A stretch of DNA of 27,653 nt from NCBI GenBank assembly GCA_031269415.1, contig JAISZF010000163.1, positions 1-27,653 of the forward strand, given 5' to 3'. The DNA comes from Clostridiales bacterium (GTDB lineage Bacteria; Bacillota; Clostridia; Lachnospirales; WQUN01). The notes under the pieces are model-generated. The model was not told where the DNA came from. It saw nothing but the letters and a program-made list of their open reading frames with translations, and made no database searches. The position numbers and the translations under genes were made by a program. Position 1 is the stretch's first letter. Each line of letters begins with the position of its first letter. This document shows positions 7,701-15,106 of the stretch, one piece after another.

Positions 7701-9584
7701 ATGAACTGCGAATTTTGCGGCGCGCAAAACAGCGATAACGCTAAGTTTTGCAAAATGTGCGGAAACAAAATAAATAATAATCCGGCGGCTCGCGGCTCGG
7801 AAGGGTTATACCACCCGCCTGATGAAGACCCCGGCGGCGGTTCCCTTCCTCCTGACAAAACACAGGCGGAGGAATACATCATTCAGTCGGCGCCTCCAAA
7901 GAACAGCGGCAGGACTCGCGGCGGTAAAAAATCCCCGGCGGGAAAGATATTTATTATCGCCGGTTCTGTCGTTATCTTGCTGGGCGTAACGGCCATAATC
8001 TTTTCATTGTTCTATAAACGGGCGTGGGCGCAGTTGTTTGTGAGTGACCAGACGTACGCCTCAAGATATGTGGAGTCATACGCGGTTGGTTTAACCGATC
8101 AATTATTAACTGACGCGGTAATTTCCGACGCTCTATTATCCGCGGTTAACCCCAGCGCGTTTTCATTGTCGCGGTTCATGGGCAATATGGAACAAACCGT
8201 CTCGCTTAACGCGCGTACCGACGCGGAATTCCTGAGGGATATTATGGATATTATGGCGGCCGCGGACTCCGAGGACGAGAACGCCTACAGCTTGGCCAAC
8301 ATTATCAGCAACTCCGGCTTGAGCTTCGATCTCCGCTCGTCTGTGCTGCCCGACAAATTTTTGGCTCTATTATCCGGCAAATGGACGATTTCCGGCACGG
8401 ATTTGCTGTCGCTTAACGCCGCGATCGATGAAAATACGTTTTATCTCTCGGCGCCCGATTTGTATTCAAAAGACCTTGCCATAGATCTCACTGAGATGTA
8501 TGAAATTGAGAACACGCTTGAACAGCTTGAGGATTTGCGGCAAGCCAAAGAAAACGCCGCGCCATATATGGCTAAGCTTCGCGCCATGTCGCGGGACATG
8601 GTGGAGGCGGCGGTAAAAGAAATGTCATTCTCTCTGGATAAGAACGCCTCAATGCTAATAAACGGACATGAAGCGAAGTTCCACCTGATAAATATCGCGG
8701 AGGAGGATTTTCTGAAAGGGCAGACCGCCGCTATTAACGTGATCACCGACAGCGAAGAATATGTTCAATTATTGGTAGATCTGGCTAACATTTATTCCGC
8801 TGACGAGTATGATTCCAATCAGATAAGGGACATGCTTATAAATTTCTCGGCGGAATCCACGGTCGGTCAGGAAAGCGGCGATTCAGGGCTGTTAGTCGGT
8901 CTGTGCGTTAACTCCGGAAACCGGGTTATGGGTTATCAATTGCGCTCTGGCGACGCTTTGCAAGTAAACGCCGGAGCGGTGATAGCCAGCGGATACGAAT
9001 TACAGGCAGCCATAGCCAACTCCTCCGAGCGTACTGATGTGCGCGTATTCGGCGATCTGAACGCCGGAACCGGCGGGGCGGGCGGTACTATTAATCTCAG
9101 CGTGCAAGGCGACGCCGGTCAGGATGTTAATATAGAGTTAGGGACATTCTCCGGTCTGACGTTGAAAGAATACAACGGCGTGCCAACGCCCAATGTGAAT
9201 TTGGATCTTACACTCGATCCGGTATGGCGGGAATTGGAAGAAACAGCAAATACGCCATATGACATATCGAAATTTCTATCTCTGCTTGCGGATTCCCATA
9301 TGAAGTTAAATATCGGGGCGGAGGGGAAAACGGTCTCGACATCCGCCGTGCTGAGTGTAAGCGATAAATTTGAGTTAACCCTTGATTACAGCGGCGAGTC
9401 CGATACGGCGGAAAATACTCTTCCCTCGTACGACAACCCGCAGTATATTGACGTGACGAATCCAATGAACGGTATTGATATGGGCGAACTCCTAACCAAC
9501 GCAATGACCCTTTTGGGAAAATTGAACGATGCCGGTTATGATACTAGTTCGCTGCTGAATAACTTGTTTTATGGAGCCAGTTAA
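7701..9584 (+). CDS. Zinc-ribbon, single-pass membrane protein with large extracellular region
   Basis: This 627-residue protein is not recognised as a named family. Residues 1-22 form a zinc ribbon with Cys3, Cys6, Cys17 and Cys20 (CEFCGAQN...FCKMCGN). A Pro/Gly-rich linker follows, then a basic patch (RTRGGKKS) and one membrane helix (about 82-104). By the positive-inside rule the ribbon is cytoplasmic and the remaining 520 or so residues are outside. That outer part is acidic and rich in Asn, Ser and Asp, with long alternating segments suggesting beta structure (for example about 440-560). No LPxTG motif or second membrane segment is seen. The start has AAGGTGG upstream. The 3' end overlaps the ABC ATPase by 14 bases, so it probably works with that transporter as a sensor, accessory or substrate-binding element. 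This last point is inference. Confidence 0.85.
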   Translation: MNCEFCGAQNSDNAKFCKMCGNKINNNPAARGSEGLYHPPDEDPGGGSLPPDKTQAEEYIIQSAPPKNSGRTRGGKKSPAGKIFIIAGSVVILLGVTAIIFSLFYKRAWAQLFVSDQTYASRYVESYAVGLTDQLLTDAVISDALLSAVNPSAFSLSRFMGNMEQTVSLNARTDAEFLRDIMDIMAAADSEDENAYSLANIISNSGLSFDLRSSVLPDKFLALLSGKWTISGTDLLSLNAAIDENTFYLSAPDLYSKDLAIDLTEMYEIENTLEQLEDLRQAKENAAPYMAKLRAMSRDMVEAAVKEMSFSLDKNASMLINGHEAKFHLINIAEEDFLKGQTAAINVITDSEEYVQLLVDLANIYSADEYDSNQIRDMLINFSAESTVGQESGDSGLLVGLCVNSGNRVMGYQLRSGDALQVNAGAVIASGYELQAAIANSSERTDVRVFGDLNAGTGGAGGTINLSVQGDAGQDVNIELGTFSGLTLKEYNGVPTPNVNLDLTLDPVWRELEETANTPYDISKFLSLLADSHMKLNIGAEGKTVSTSAVLSVSDKFELTLDYSGESDTAENTLPSYDNPQYIDVTNPMNGIDMGELLTNAMTLLGKLNDAGYDTSSLLNNLFYGAS

Positions 9585-10197
9585 GGGCGGCAGCCTTTTA
9601 GAGGCGCGCGATCTGGTGAAAAATCATAGAGAGCCGCTGTTCCGGCCCCTCACGTTTTCCCTCGCGCCCGGCGAGGGCGTGGGGATCGTCGGGCCTAACG
9701 GCTGCGGAAAAACGACCCTGCTGGATATTATAGCGGGCATCCAAAAGCCCGACTCCGGTACGGTCAAACTGAGCGGCGAGGTCGGGTACTGCATGCAGAA
9801 CGACGGATTTATGACCTCGATGACCTGCCGCGATACCCTGCTGATGGAGGCGGCTATCTGCGGGCTGCGCGGGAAAACCGCCTCCGCGAGGGTTCGGTTA
9901 TGCGCGGAGATCTGCGGCGTTACATCCTATATGCGCAAACGTGTGTATCAGTGCAGCGCTGGTATGCGTACCAGGCTGTCATTGGCGGCCGCCTTAATTC
10001 CAGGCCCCGATGTTCTGTTGTTAGACGAAACATTCAGCGCTCTGGATCAAACCTCTCGCGGAGATGTTAAGCGGTTGCTGCTGGAAGAAACGCGAAAGGG
10101 GGCGTGCTTGCTGTTGGTTTCCCACAATAAGGATGATTTTAGCGGGCTATGCGCCCGTTTATTAAGGCTTCCGGAATCCGAGGCGGAGCCGTTATGA
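9571..10197 (+). CDS. ABC transporter ATP-binding protein
   Basis: This cytoplasmic ATPase of 208 residues is compact for the family. Walker A is GPNGCGKT (41-48), the Q-loop Gln is at 76 (CMQND), the signature is a variant CSAGM (128-132) instead of LSGGQ, Walker B is VLLLDE (148-153) and the switch His is at 185 (LVSHNK). It should power the two ABC-2 permeases that follow. The ATG at 9571 has no good SD and lies inside the end of the zinc-ribbon gene, so translation probably depends on coupling. Its TGA overlaps the next start (ATGA). The fold and role are firm, but the substrate and direction (export is usual for ABC-2 systems) are inferred. Confidence 0.95.
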   Translation: MEPVKGGSLLEARDLVKNHREPLFRPLTFSLAPGEGVGIVGPNGCGKTTLLDIIAGIQKPDSGTVKLSGEVGYCMQNDGFMTSMTCRDTLLMEAAICGLRGKTASARVRLCAEICGVTSYMRKRVYQCSAGMRTRLSLAAALIPGPDVLLLDETFSALDQTSRGDVKRLLLEETRKGACLLLVSHNKDDFSGLCARLLRLPESEAEPL

Positions 10198-11354
10198 AGA
10201 TATTAAGCGTATTCGCGGCGGATCTGCGGGCTTCCGCGAGGACGCTGCCTTTGATAATTGCCGCGCTCGCGTTCAGCACGGCTATTTTTTTAACGGGCCT
10301 GCCGCCGGGGCTGGTGACGCTGGGCGAACCCTTCAGCGTGTCAATCGCGGCGTCGTCCGGCGACGAACGCCTGAGGGCCGAATATCTCAGCGCCGCCCTG
10401 CGTGACTTCACCGAGGATTTTTATATCGTGGATCGCGAGGAAGGCGAAAGACTGCTGGAAACCGGACAGGTTGACGTTTACGTGGAATTCCCCGCCAATC
10501 TTGTGGACGCGATGGTCAGCAGAGGCGAGGCCGAGGTGTTGGTTAAATCAAACAACGCGGTTTTGGGCGGCGTCTCCTATAACTTGGCCGTTGAAGCCGC
10601 GAATGTCATTAACAGGCTTCAGAATATTTCGCTGGCTTATTATGACGCGGCGGGAGCTTTTTTCAGCGGCGACGAATTATACCGGTCGTCGTCGGAGTTT
10701 GACATCTCGCTGGCCTTGGAAGCCCTTACGCGCAGTCAGCGTCTGAACGTGATACGCAGCGTTCCGCAATACGACATCCAAGCTGTTTCCCTGGCGCTGT
10801 TCCTCTGCGTATCCGTTACGGCGGTGTTTTTTGCTGTTTCCGCCGCGCGGCAGTTTTCGCGCGGATATATGCGCAGACTGGCCGCGCGGAGGATCGGTTT
10901 CTTTCATGTTTGGGCGGCGAAAACGCTGTTTGCCGTCGTTATATCCGTGATATTGAGCCTCGCGGTTTCGGTGTGCGGAGGATTGCTTGGCGTATCCGTC
11001 TCTTTTGGCAGGCTCGCGCTTTCGGCGGCTGTAATGGCTTTGCTGATATATCCCGTATGTATGGTGTTTTCCGGCGCGGCGCCAAAATCGGCGTCTATGA
11101 GCGCGCCGGCGCGCGCGCTGCTGGGTTGCTGCGCGGTTTTACTTCTGATGCTGTTCGCGGGGGGCGGGTTTTATCCGGTTTATGTGATGGATTACAGCTT
11201 CAGGGCATGTAACCCGGCGTGGCTGGCGCACTTATTGAGCGAATGGGCCTTGGGCGGCGCGGTGCCGGGCGAGGCGGCTCTGCCGGCGTTTTTCATGCCG
11301 GCCGCCGCGTGTACGGCGATCTCCGCCGTTGGTTGGAGGAAGGCGCTGTGCTGA
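10194..11354 (+). CDS. ABC-2 type transporter permease (first of pair)
   Basis: This is a membrane permease of 386 residues. One N-terminal membrane segment (about 15-40, TLPLIIAALAFSTAIFL) is followed by an extracellular domain of about 160 residues. At least five further segments follow (about 195-385). The layout is that of ABC-2 exporters with a large outer loop, and it includes the DVYVEFPANLVDAMVSRGEAE segment typical of this group. The chosen ATG at 10194 overlaps the ATPase TGA and has GAGGCGGAG upstream. An ATG at 10149 in the same frame lies within the ATPase gene and is less likely. The next permease begins inside its last codons. The pair probably forms a heterodimeric channel, which is inference. 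Confidence 0.88.
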   Translation: MKILSVFAADLRASARTLPLIIAALAFSTAIFLTGLPPGLVTLGEPFSVSIAASSGDERLRAEYLSAALRDFTEDFYIVDREEGERLLETGQVDVYVEFPANLVDAMVSRGEAEVLVKSNNAVLGGVSYNLAVEAANVINRLQNISLAYYDAAGAFFSGDELYRSSSEFDISLALEALTRSQRLNVIRSVPQYDIQAVSLALFLCVSVTAVFFAVSAARQFSRGYMRRLAARRIGFFHVWAAKTLFAVVISVILSLAVSVCGGLLGVSVSFGRLALSAAVMALLIYPVCMVFSGAAPKSASMSAPARALLGCCAVLLLMLFAGGGFYPVYVMDYSFRACNPAWLAHLLSEWALGGAVPGEAALPAFFMPAAACTAISAVGWRKALC

Positions 11355-12427
11355 TTTTATCGCGTATCTATATAAAATATATATGCCGGCAGTTCCCCCT
11401 GCTGATCCTCCTGGTTTCATTCCAGCTCGTCTTAGGCCGGTTAAGCGTGTCCGCGCTGAACAGAAATCCGCCGGATTTAAAGATCGCCGTTACGGCGGAA
11501 TCACCGGATGAATTAACGGAGCGGCTAATCGGAGCTCTTCGCGACATACCCGCGCTGGAGATTGTGACGGCGGAAAGTGAATCCGCGCGGGAAGATCATT
11601 CGCTGTTGGGGCTTTTGGTGTTGCCAGACTATTTCAGCGAATATATTATAAACGGCAGAAACAACGCGGCTTTGTTCTATCCTGCCCCGGGCGTCGCCGA
11701 CACGTCGGAGGCTGAGACATATATTACGGCTGAATTGGCTTCGATGAGGGCGGAGATCCTGCTGGAACGGCGCCTGGAATCGCTGGGAGCGGCGGATATG
11801 GTTTTACCGGCGGATCTGCGCGCTGAAAAGCCGATACTCTCCGTAGAGTATACAGGACCGCCGATCGTTGAGAGTCCCTTTACTTACGCGCCCGCGTACG
11901 GCGTGCCGGCGCTGTTTGTTTTACTGGCGTTTCTGCACGCCGCGCAAACGGCTCCCGGGCCGGACAATAGGCGTATGGCCTCGCGCGGCGGGTCGGCGAT
12001 CAAGAGATGCTTTATATCGTGTCTGCCCGCGCTGTGGGCGGTATGGTGCTTAGACGCGGTTTTATACGGTTTGGGGATGCGTTTTTTTTACAATATGGAT
12101 GTACCGCCGCCAATAATAATGGCGCTGGCGTGCCTGGGCATGTACGCGTCGGCTCTGGGGTGCCTGTTGGCGCTGGCCGGGGCCAGGCGGATGGCCGCCG
12201 GGGTTTTTGTTCCGTGGTTCCTGCTGGCTATGACAATGGGCGGCGGCTTATGGAACACACCTGTTAAATCCGTGTTTCTGACGCCGCTTTTGCCAACGTC
12301 GCTCGTATCCGCCTCTAACGGCGGAGATTGGCGCGGCGCTGTCTCTCTGCTCGCGTGCGCGGCGGCCGCGGCGGGGCTGTGCGGCGTTTGGCTGAAACGA
12401 ATGGGACTGAAAGCGCGGCGCGGCTGA
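11348..12427 (+). CDS. ABC-2 type transporter permease (second of pair)
   Basis: This 359-residue membrane protein is organised like its neighbour: a membrane segment at the start (about 12-32), an extracellular domain (about 35-190) and several C-terminal membrane segments (about 190-355). The start is the GTG at 11348, preceded by GGAGGAAGG at a good distance and overlapping the previous stop by seven bases. An in-frame ATG at 11219 would lie within the upstream permease and gives a Gly/Arg-rich extension with no family sense, so it was not used. The two permeases share architecture but diverge in sequence, which suggests an obligate heterodimer. The stop is followed by a 25-base gap to the sortase. 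Confidence 0.87.
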   Translation: MLILSRIYIKYICRQFPLLILLVSFQLVLGRLSVSALNRNPPDLKIAVTAESPDELTERLIGALRDIPALEIVTAESESAREDHSLLGLLVLPDYFSEYIINGRNNAALFYPAPGVADTSEAETYITAELASMRAEILLERRLESLGAADMVLPADLRAEKPILSVEYTGPPIVESPFTYAPAYGVPALFVLLAFLHAAQTAPGPDNRRMASRGGSAIKRCFISCLPALWAVWCLDAVLYGLGMRFFYNMDVPPPIIMALACLGMYASALGCLLALAGARRMAAGVFVPWFLLAMTMGGGLWNTPVKSVFLTPLLPTSLVSASNGGDWRGAVSLLACAAAAAGLCGVWLKRMGLKARRG

Positions 12428-12452
12428 TAAGTTTGATTTTGGGGGAAATCAC

Positions 12453-13115
12453 ATGAAGAAATTCCGGGTTGTACTGATCGTTTTGATCCTGTTCCTTTTT
12501 GCCGCGCTGATATATGAGGTGTCACGGCCATACCGGGCGGCGAACGAGTTTGATATGTGGACGGACGGGCTGGTTGGCCGCCAGTGGGGCGATGATCCGG
12601 CAAGCGACACGGCCTATCAGGAGTTTGTGACACTTATAGAAACAGGGGGAGCCGGCGGTGAACTGTCTATATCCCATGAGCGTTCCCTGTATGAGGGCGA
12701 TATGACACTGGTAATACCCAGCCTGGATGTGAACACGCCGGTACGTAACGGCGCGACACAGAAGGAACTGCGGTACGGGCCCGCGCTGTTCGAATTCGCG
12801 GATCTGCCGGGCAACGAGGGGCAGAATGTGTCCATTGCCGGCCACCGGGAGGGCGGCGTGTTTTTTTATCTGGATAAACTGGCCGAAGGCGACGATATAT
12901 TCTTGATCTATAAACAGCGGATATTCAGGTATAAGTTCTATGACAGGAAAGACGTGCTGCCTTCGGACTGGGGCATAATAGAACGCCAGGGGTTTTCATG
13001 TGTTACTCTGGTCACCTGCACGCCCATTGGCGTCGCTGATCACCGGATGGTGGTGAGGGGCGAGTTGACCGAGGTGATGGATGAGGAAGCCGGCAGGGCG
13101 GAATGGGGTTTATAG
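12453..13115 (+). CDS. Sortase (class D-like transpeptidase)
   Basis: This membrane-anchored cysteine transpeptidase joins surface proteins to the cell wall. It has 220 residues: a signal-anchor helix at 5-22, then an extracellular catalytic domain. Catalytic residues are His131 (IAGHR), Cys189 (TLVTCTP) and Arg198 (DHRMVVRG), all present. The TLVTC motif and overall size fit class D-like enzymes. GGGGGAAA precedes the ATG. It lies 25 bases after the second ABC-2 permease with no obvious terminator between, so it probably belongs to the same transcript. No protein in the window carries an LPxTG-type sorting signal, so its substrates lie elsewhere or use an unrecognised motif. Confidence 0.92.
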   Translation: MKKFRVVLIVLILFLFAALIYEVSRPYRAANEFDMWTDGLVGRQWGDDPASDTAYQEFVTLIETGGAGGELSISHERSLYEGDMTLVIPSLDVNTPVRNGATQKELRYGPALFEFADLPGNEGQNVSIAGHREGGVFFYLDKLAEGDDIFLIYKQRIFRYKFYDRKDVLPSDWGIIERQGFSCVTLVTCTPIGVADHRMVVRGELTEVMDEEAGRAEWGL

Positions 13116-13123
13116 AAAAGTGA

Positions 13124-13159
13124 TTCACACTTGGCCGCTTCCCCCTTGCCAAGTATGAA
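13124..13159 (+). promoter_or_regulatory. Inverted repeat overlapping the ECF promoter, probable operator
   Basis: TTCACACTTGGC (13124-13135) and GCCAAGTATGAA (13148-13159) are inverted repeats of 12 bases with one mismatch, separated by 12 bases. The right arm covers the -35 box, and no T-run follows on either strand, so an operator is more likely than a terminator. The regulator is unknown. Confidence 0.55.
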
Positions 13160-13174
13160 AAAAACACTTATACT
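13146..13174 (+). promoter_or_regulatory. Promoter of the ECF S-component gene
   Basis: TTGCCA (13146-13151), a 17-base spacer and TATACT (13169-13174) match the consensus. AAAGGAGG and the ATG at 13203 follow about 28 bases later. Confidence 0.7.
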
Positions 13175-13202
13175 GTTTGAAACTGTGTAAAGGAGGATAA
13201 AA

Positions 13203-13865
13203 ATGTCTGTACAGCAAAAATCCATCAGCGAGAACACCTTATTTTTAGCACAGTTCTCACTGCTTTTAGCCATTGAGGCAATTTTTTGTTTCACCCCGCT
13301 CGGCTCGCTGCCCATAGGCCCGATAGTCGCCACTCTGGCGGGAATCCCCGTGGTGGTGACCGCTATTCTGCTGGGGACAAAAGCCGGCGCTCTGATGGGT
13401 TTTATTACCGGTTTATTCAGCTTTTTAATTTGGACATTTACTCCGCCGCAGCCGCCCATAGCTTTTTTGTACACACCGTTTTATTCGCTGGGGACTATAC
13501 AGGGAAACGCATGGAGCCTGTTCATCAGTTTTGTCCCCCGTATTATGATCGGCGTATTGGCGGGCATGTCATTTAACGCGCTCGACAGGTTGAACAGCAG
13601 GCGCGTAAAGGTACTTCCGTTTGTAGTCGGCGGCGCGCTGGGCAGTTTAGCCAATACGTTCATTACATTGTTTACTATATACCTTGTATTCGCGGAGGAT
13701 TTTGTCCAAGCCACAGGCGGGGATGTTTCAAACGCCGGGACCATCGTGATGGGGGTTATTACCGGGCTGATTGTCAGCAACGGCATACCGGAGGCGATCA
13801 TATGCGCGTTAGCGGCGGTTTTTATCTGCCAGCCGCTGAGGGTTATCCTGAAGAAACGAAAATAA
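13203..13865 (+). CDS. ECF transporter S component (vitamin/cofactor uptake)
   Basis: This is the membrane substrate-binding subunit of an energy-coupling-factor importer, 220 residues with about six hydrophobic segments (15-37, 45-60, 65-90, 100-125, 140-165, 180-210). The SLLLAIEAIFCFTPLGSLPIG start, the short GTKAGALMGFITGLFSFLIW stretch and the Ala/Gly-rich helices are characteristic of S-components. It would bind a vitamin or other small cofactor and share the common EcfA/EcfA'/EcfT module encoded elsewhere, since no such genes are in the window. AAAGGAGG precedes the ATG. The inverted repeat at its promoter suggests repression by a DNA-binding protein that responds to the ligand. The substrate cannot be assigned; pantothenate-type and general S-components are possible. 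Confidence 0.85.
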   Translation: MSVQQKSISENTLFLAQFSLLLAIEAIFCFTPLGSLPIGPIVATLAGIPVVVTAILLGTKAGALMGFITGLFSFLIWTFTPPQPPIAFLYTPFYSLGTIQGNAWSLFISFVPRIMIGVLAGMSFNALDRLNSRRVKVLPFVVGGALGSLANTFITLFTIYLVFAEDFVQATGGDVSNAGTIVMGVITGLIVSNGIPEAIICALAAVFICQPLRVILKKRK

Positions 13866-13897
13866 GCGCACAAACGCGTGCGCTTATAACTATTAAT
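13862..13897 (-). terminator. Terminator between convergent ECF and rpoD genes
   Basis: ATAAGCGCAC (13862-13871) and GTGCGCTTAT (13878-13887) form a 10-bp stem with a six-base loop. On the minus strand it is followed by a T-rich stretch (TTTTCGTTTC), which suits termination of rpoD. The T-run for the plus strand is weak, but the stem may serve both. Confidence 0.65.
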
Positions 13898-14969
13898 CCA
13901 GGTAGTCTTTAAGTTTTTTGCTCCGGCTGGGGTGCCTCAGTTTTCTCAGCGCCTTTGCCTCAATCTGACGGATGCGTTCGCGGGTGACGTTAAATTCCTT
14001 GCCGACCTCTTCCAAGGTGCGCGCGCGGCCGTCGTCCAAGCCGAAGCGCAGGCGCAGAACCTTTTCCTCGCGCTCTGTCAAGGTATCCAGCACGTCTATC
14101 AATTGTTCCTTAAGCAGCGTAAACGCGGCGGCTTCGGCGGGCGCCTGAATATCGTCGTCGGGGATAAAATCGCCTAAATGGCTGTCTTCTTCCTCACCGA
14201 TGGGCGTTTCCAAGGAGACGGGCTCTTGGGCTATCTTCAGTATCTCCCGAACCTTTTCCACAGGCATCTGCATCTCTTTAGCCAGTTCGTCGGGAGAAGG
14301 GTCGCGGCCTAATTCCTGAAGCAGTTGACGTGAAACGCGAATCAGTTTATTTATGGTTTCCACCATATGCACGGGTATACGGATCGTGCGTGCCTGATCA
14401 GCGATTGCGCGGGTTATGGCCTGCCGTATCCACCATGTGGCGTAAGTGCTGAATTTATAGCCCTTGCGGTAGTCAAACTTCTCCACGGCCTTTATTAAAC
14501 CCAAGTTGCCTTCCTGGATTAGATCCAAAAATAACATCCCGCGGCCTACATACCGCTTCGCGATACTGACCACCAAGCGCAGGTTCGCCTCGGCCAGTCT
14601 GCGTTTGGCTTCCTCGCTTCCGCGCTCAATACGTTTAGCCAGCTCGATCTCCTCGTCCGCGGACAGCAGCGGTACCTTCCCTATCTCCTTTAAATACATA
14701 CGAACGTGATCATCTATGTTAATTGAACCTTCGACCAGCACCAACTCAATTTCCTTTTCGGGATCCTCCTCCAATTCGGCGACGCCGACTATATCAATGC
14801 TTTGGCTCTCTAAGAATTCATAAATTTTATCTATTTGATCCGGATCAAGGTCAATATCGCCCAGGAAATCCATTATCTCCTTAAACTCCAGCATGGACTT
14901 CTTCTTTTTCCCAATGGCTGCCAATTCCTTGAGCCGGTTCATTAAAAGGGTATCATCTATGGATCTCAA
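13893..14969 (-). CDS. rpoD: RNA polymerase primary sigma factor RpoD (sigma-70)
   Basis: This is the housekeeping sigma factor, 358 residues, typical of Firmicute SigA. A short N-terminal region (1.1-like) is followed by region 1.2 (DDHVRMYLKEIGKVPLLS), region 2 with the -10 recognition and melting helix (FSTYATWWIRQAITRAI), region 3 (RQLLQELGRDPSPDELAKEM) and region 4 with its DNA-binding helix (TLEEVGKEFNVTRERIRQIE). The start is probably the TTG at 14969, since AAAGGAAGG lies six bases before it. The TTG at 14987 precedes that SD, and an ATG at 14942 is a less likely alternative. The gene follows dnaG by 137 bases, the usual Gram-positive dnaG-rpoD order. That gap holds a small inverted repeat (15064-15080) and no clear promoter. 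Confidence 0.97.
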   Translation of the reverse strand: MRSIDDTLLMNRLKELAAIGKKKKSMLEFKEIMDFLGDIDLDPDQIDKIYEFLESQSIDIVGVAELEEDPEKEIELVLVEGSINIDDHVRMYLKEIGKVPLLSADEEIELAKRIERGSEEAKRRLAEANLRLVVSIAKRYVGRGMLFLDLIQEGNLGLIKAVEKFDYRKGYKFSTYATWWIRQAITRAIADQARTIRIPVHMVETINKLIRVSRQLLQELGRDPSPDELAKEMQMPVEKVREILKIAQEPVSLETPIGEEEDSHLGDFIPDDDIQAPAEAAAFTLLKEQLIDVLDTLTEREEKVLRLRFGLDDGRARTLEEVGKEFNVTRERIRQIEAKALRKLRHPSRSKKLKDYLD

Positions 14970-15106
14970 AACAATCCTTCCTTTCAAAGAGCTTGAAGCC
15001 CCGTTTCCCCCGCGTCCGCCCCATCTTGAACCGCAGTCTCCGATGTCCCCTACGGCCGATATGAGTACACTTTATGTACTTCACGCTGTTTACTATTCTA
15101 ACCATC

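Noticed and set aside
11219..11347. Extension of the second permease to ATG 11219
   Set aside because: The extra residues lie within the first permease and are Gly/Arg-rich; the GTG at 11348 has a strong SD.
15064..15080. Inverted repeat AGTACA-CTTTA-TGTACT between dnaG and rpoD
   Set aside because: Six-base arms with no promoter or T-run nearby are expected by chance in an AT-rich gap; not called as a feature.
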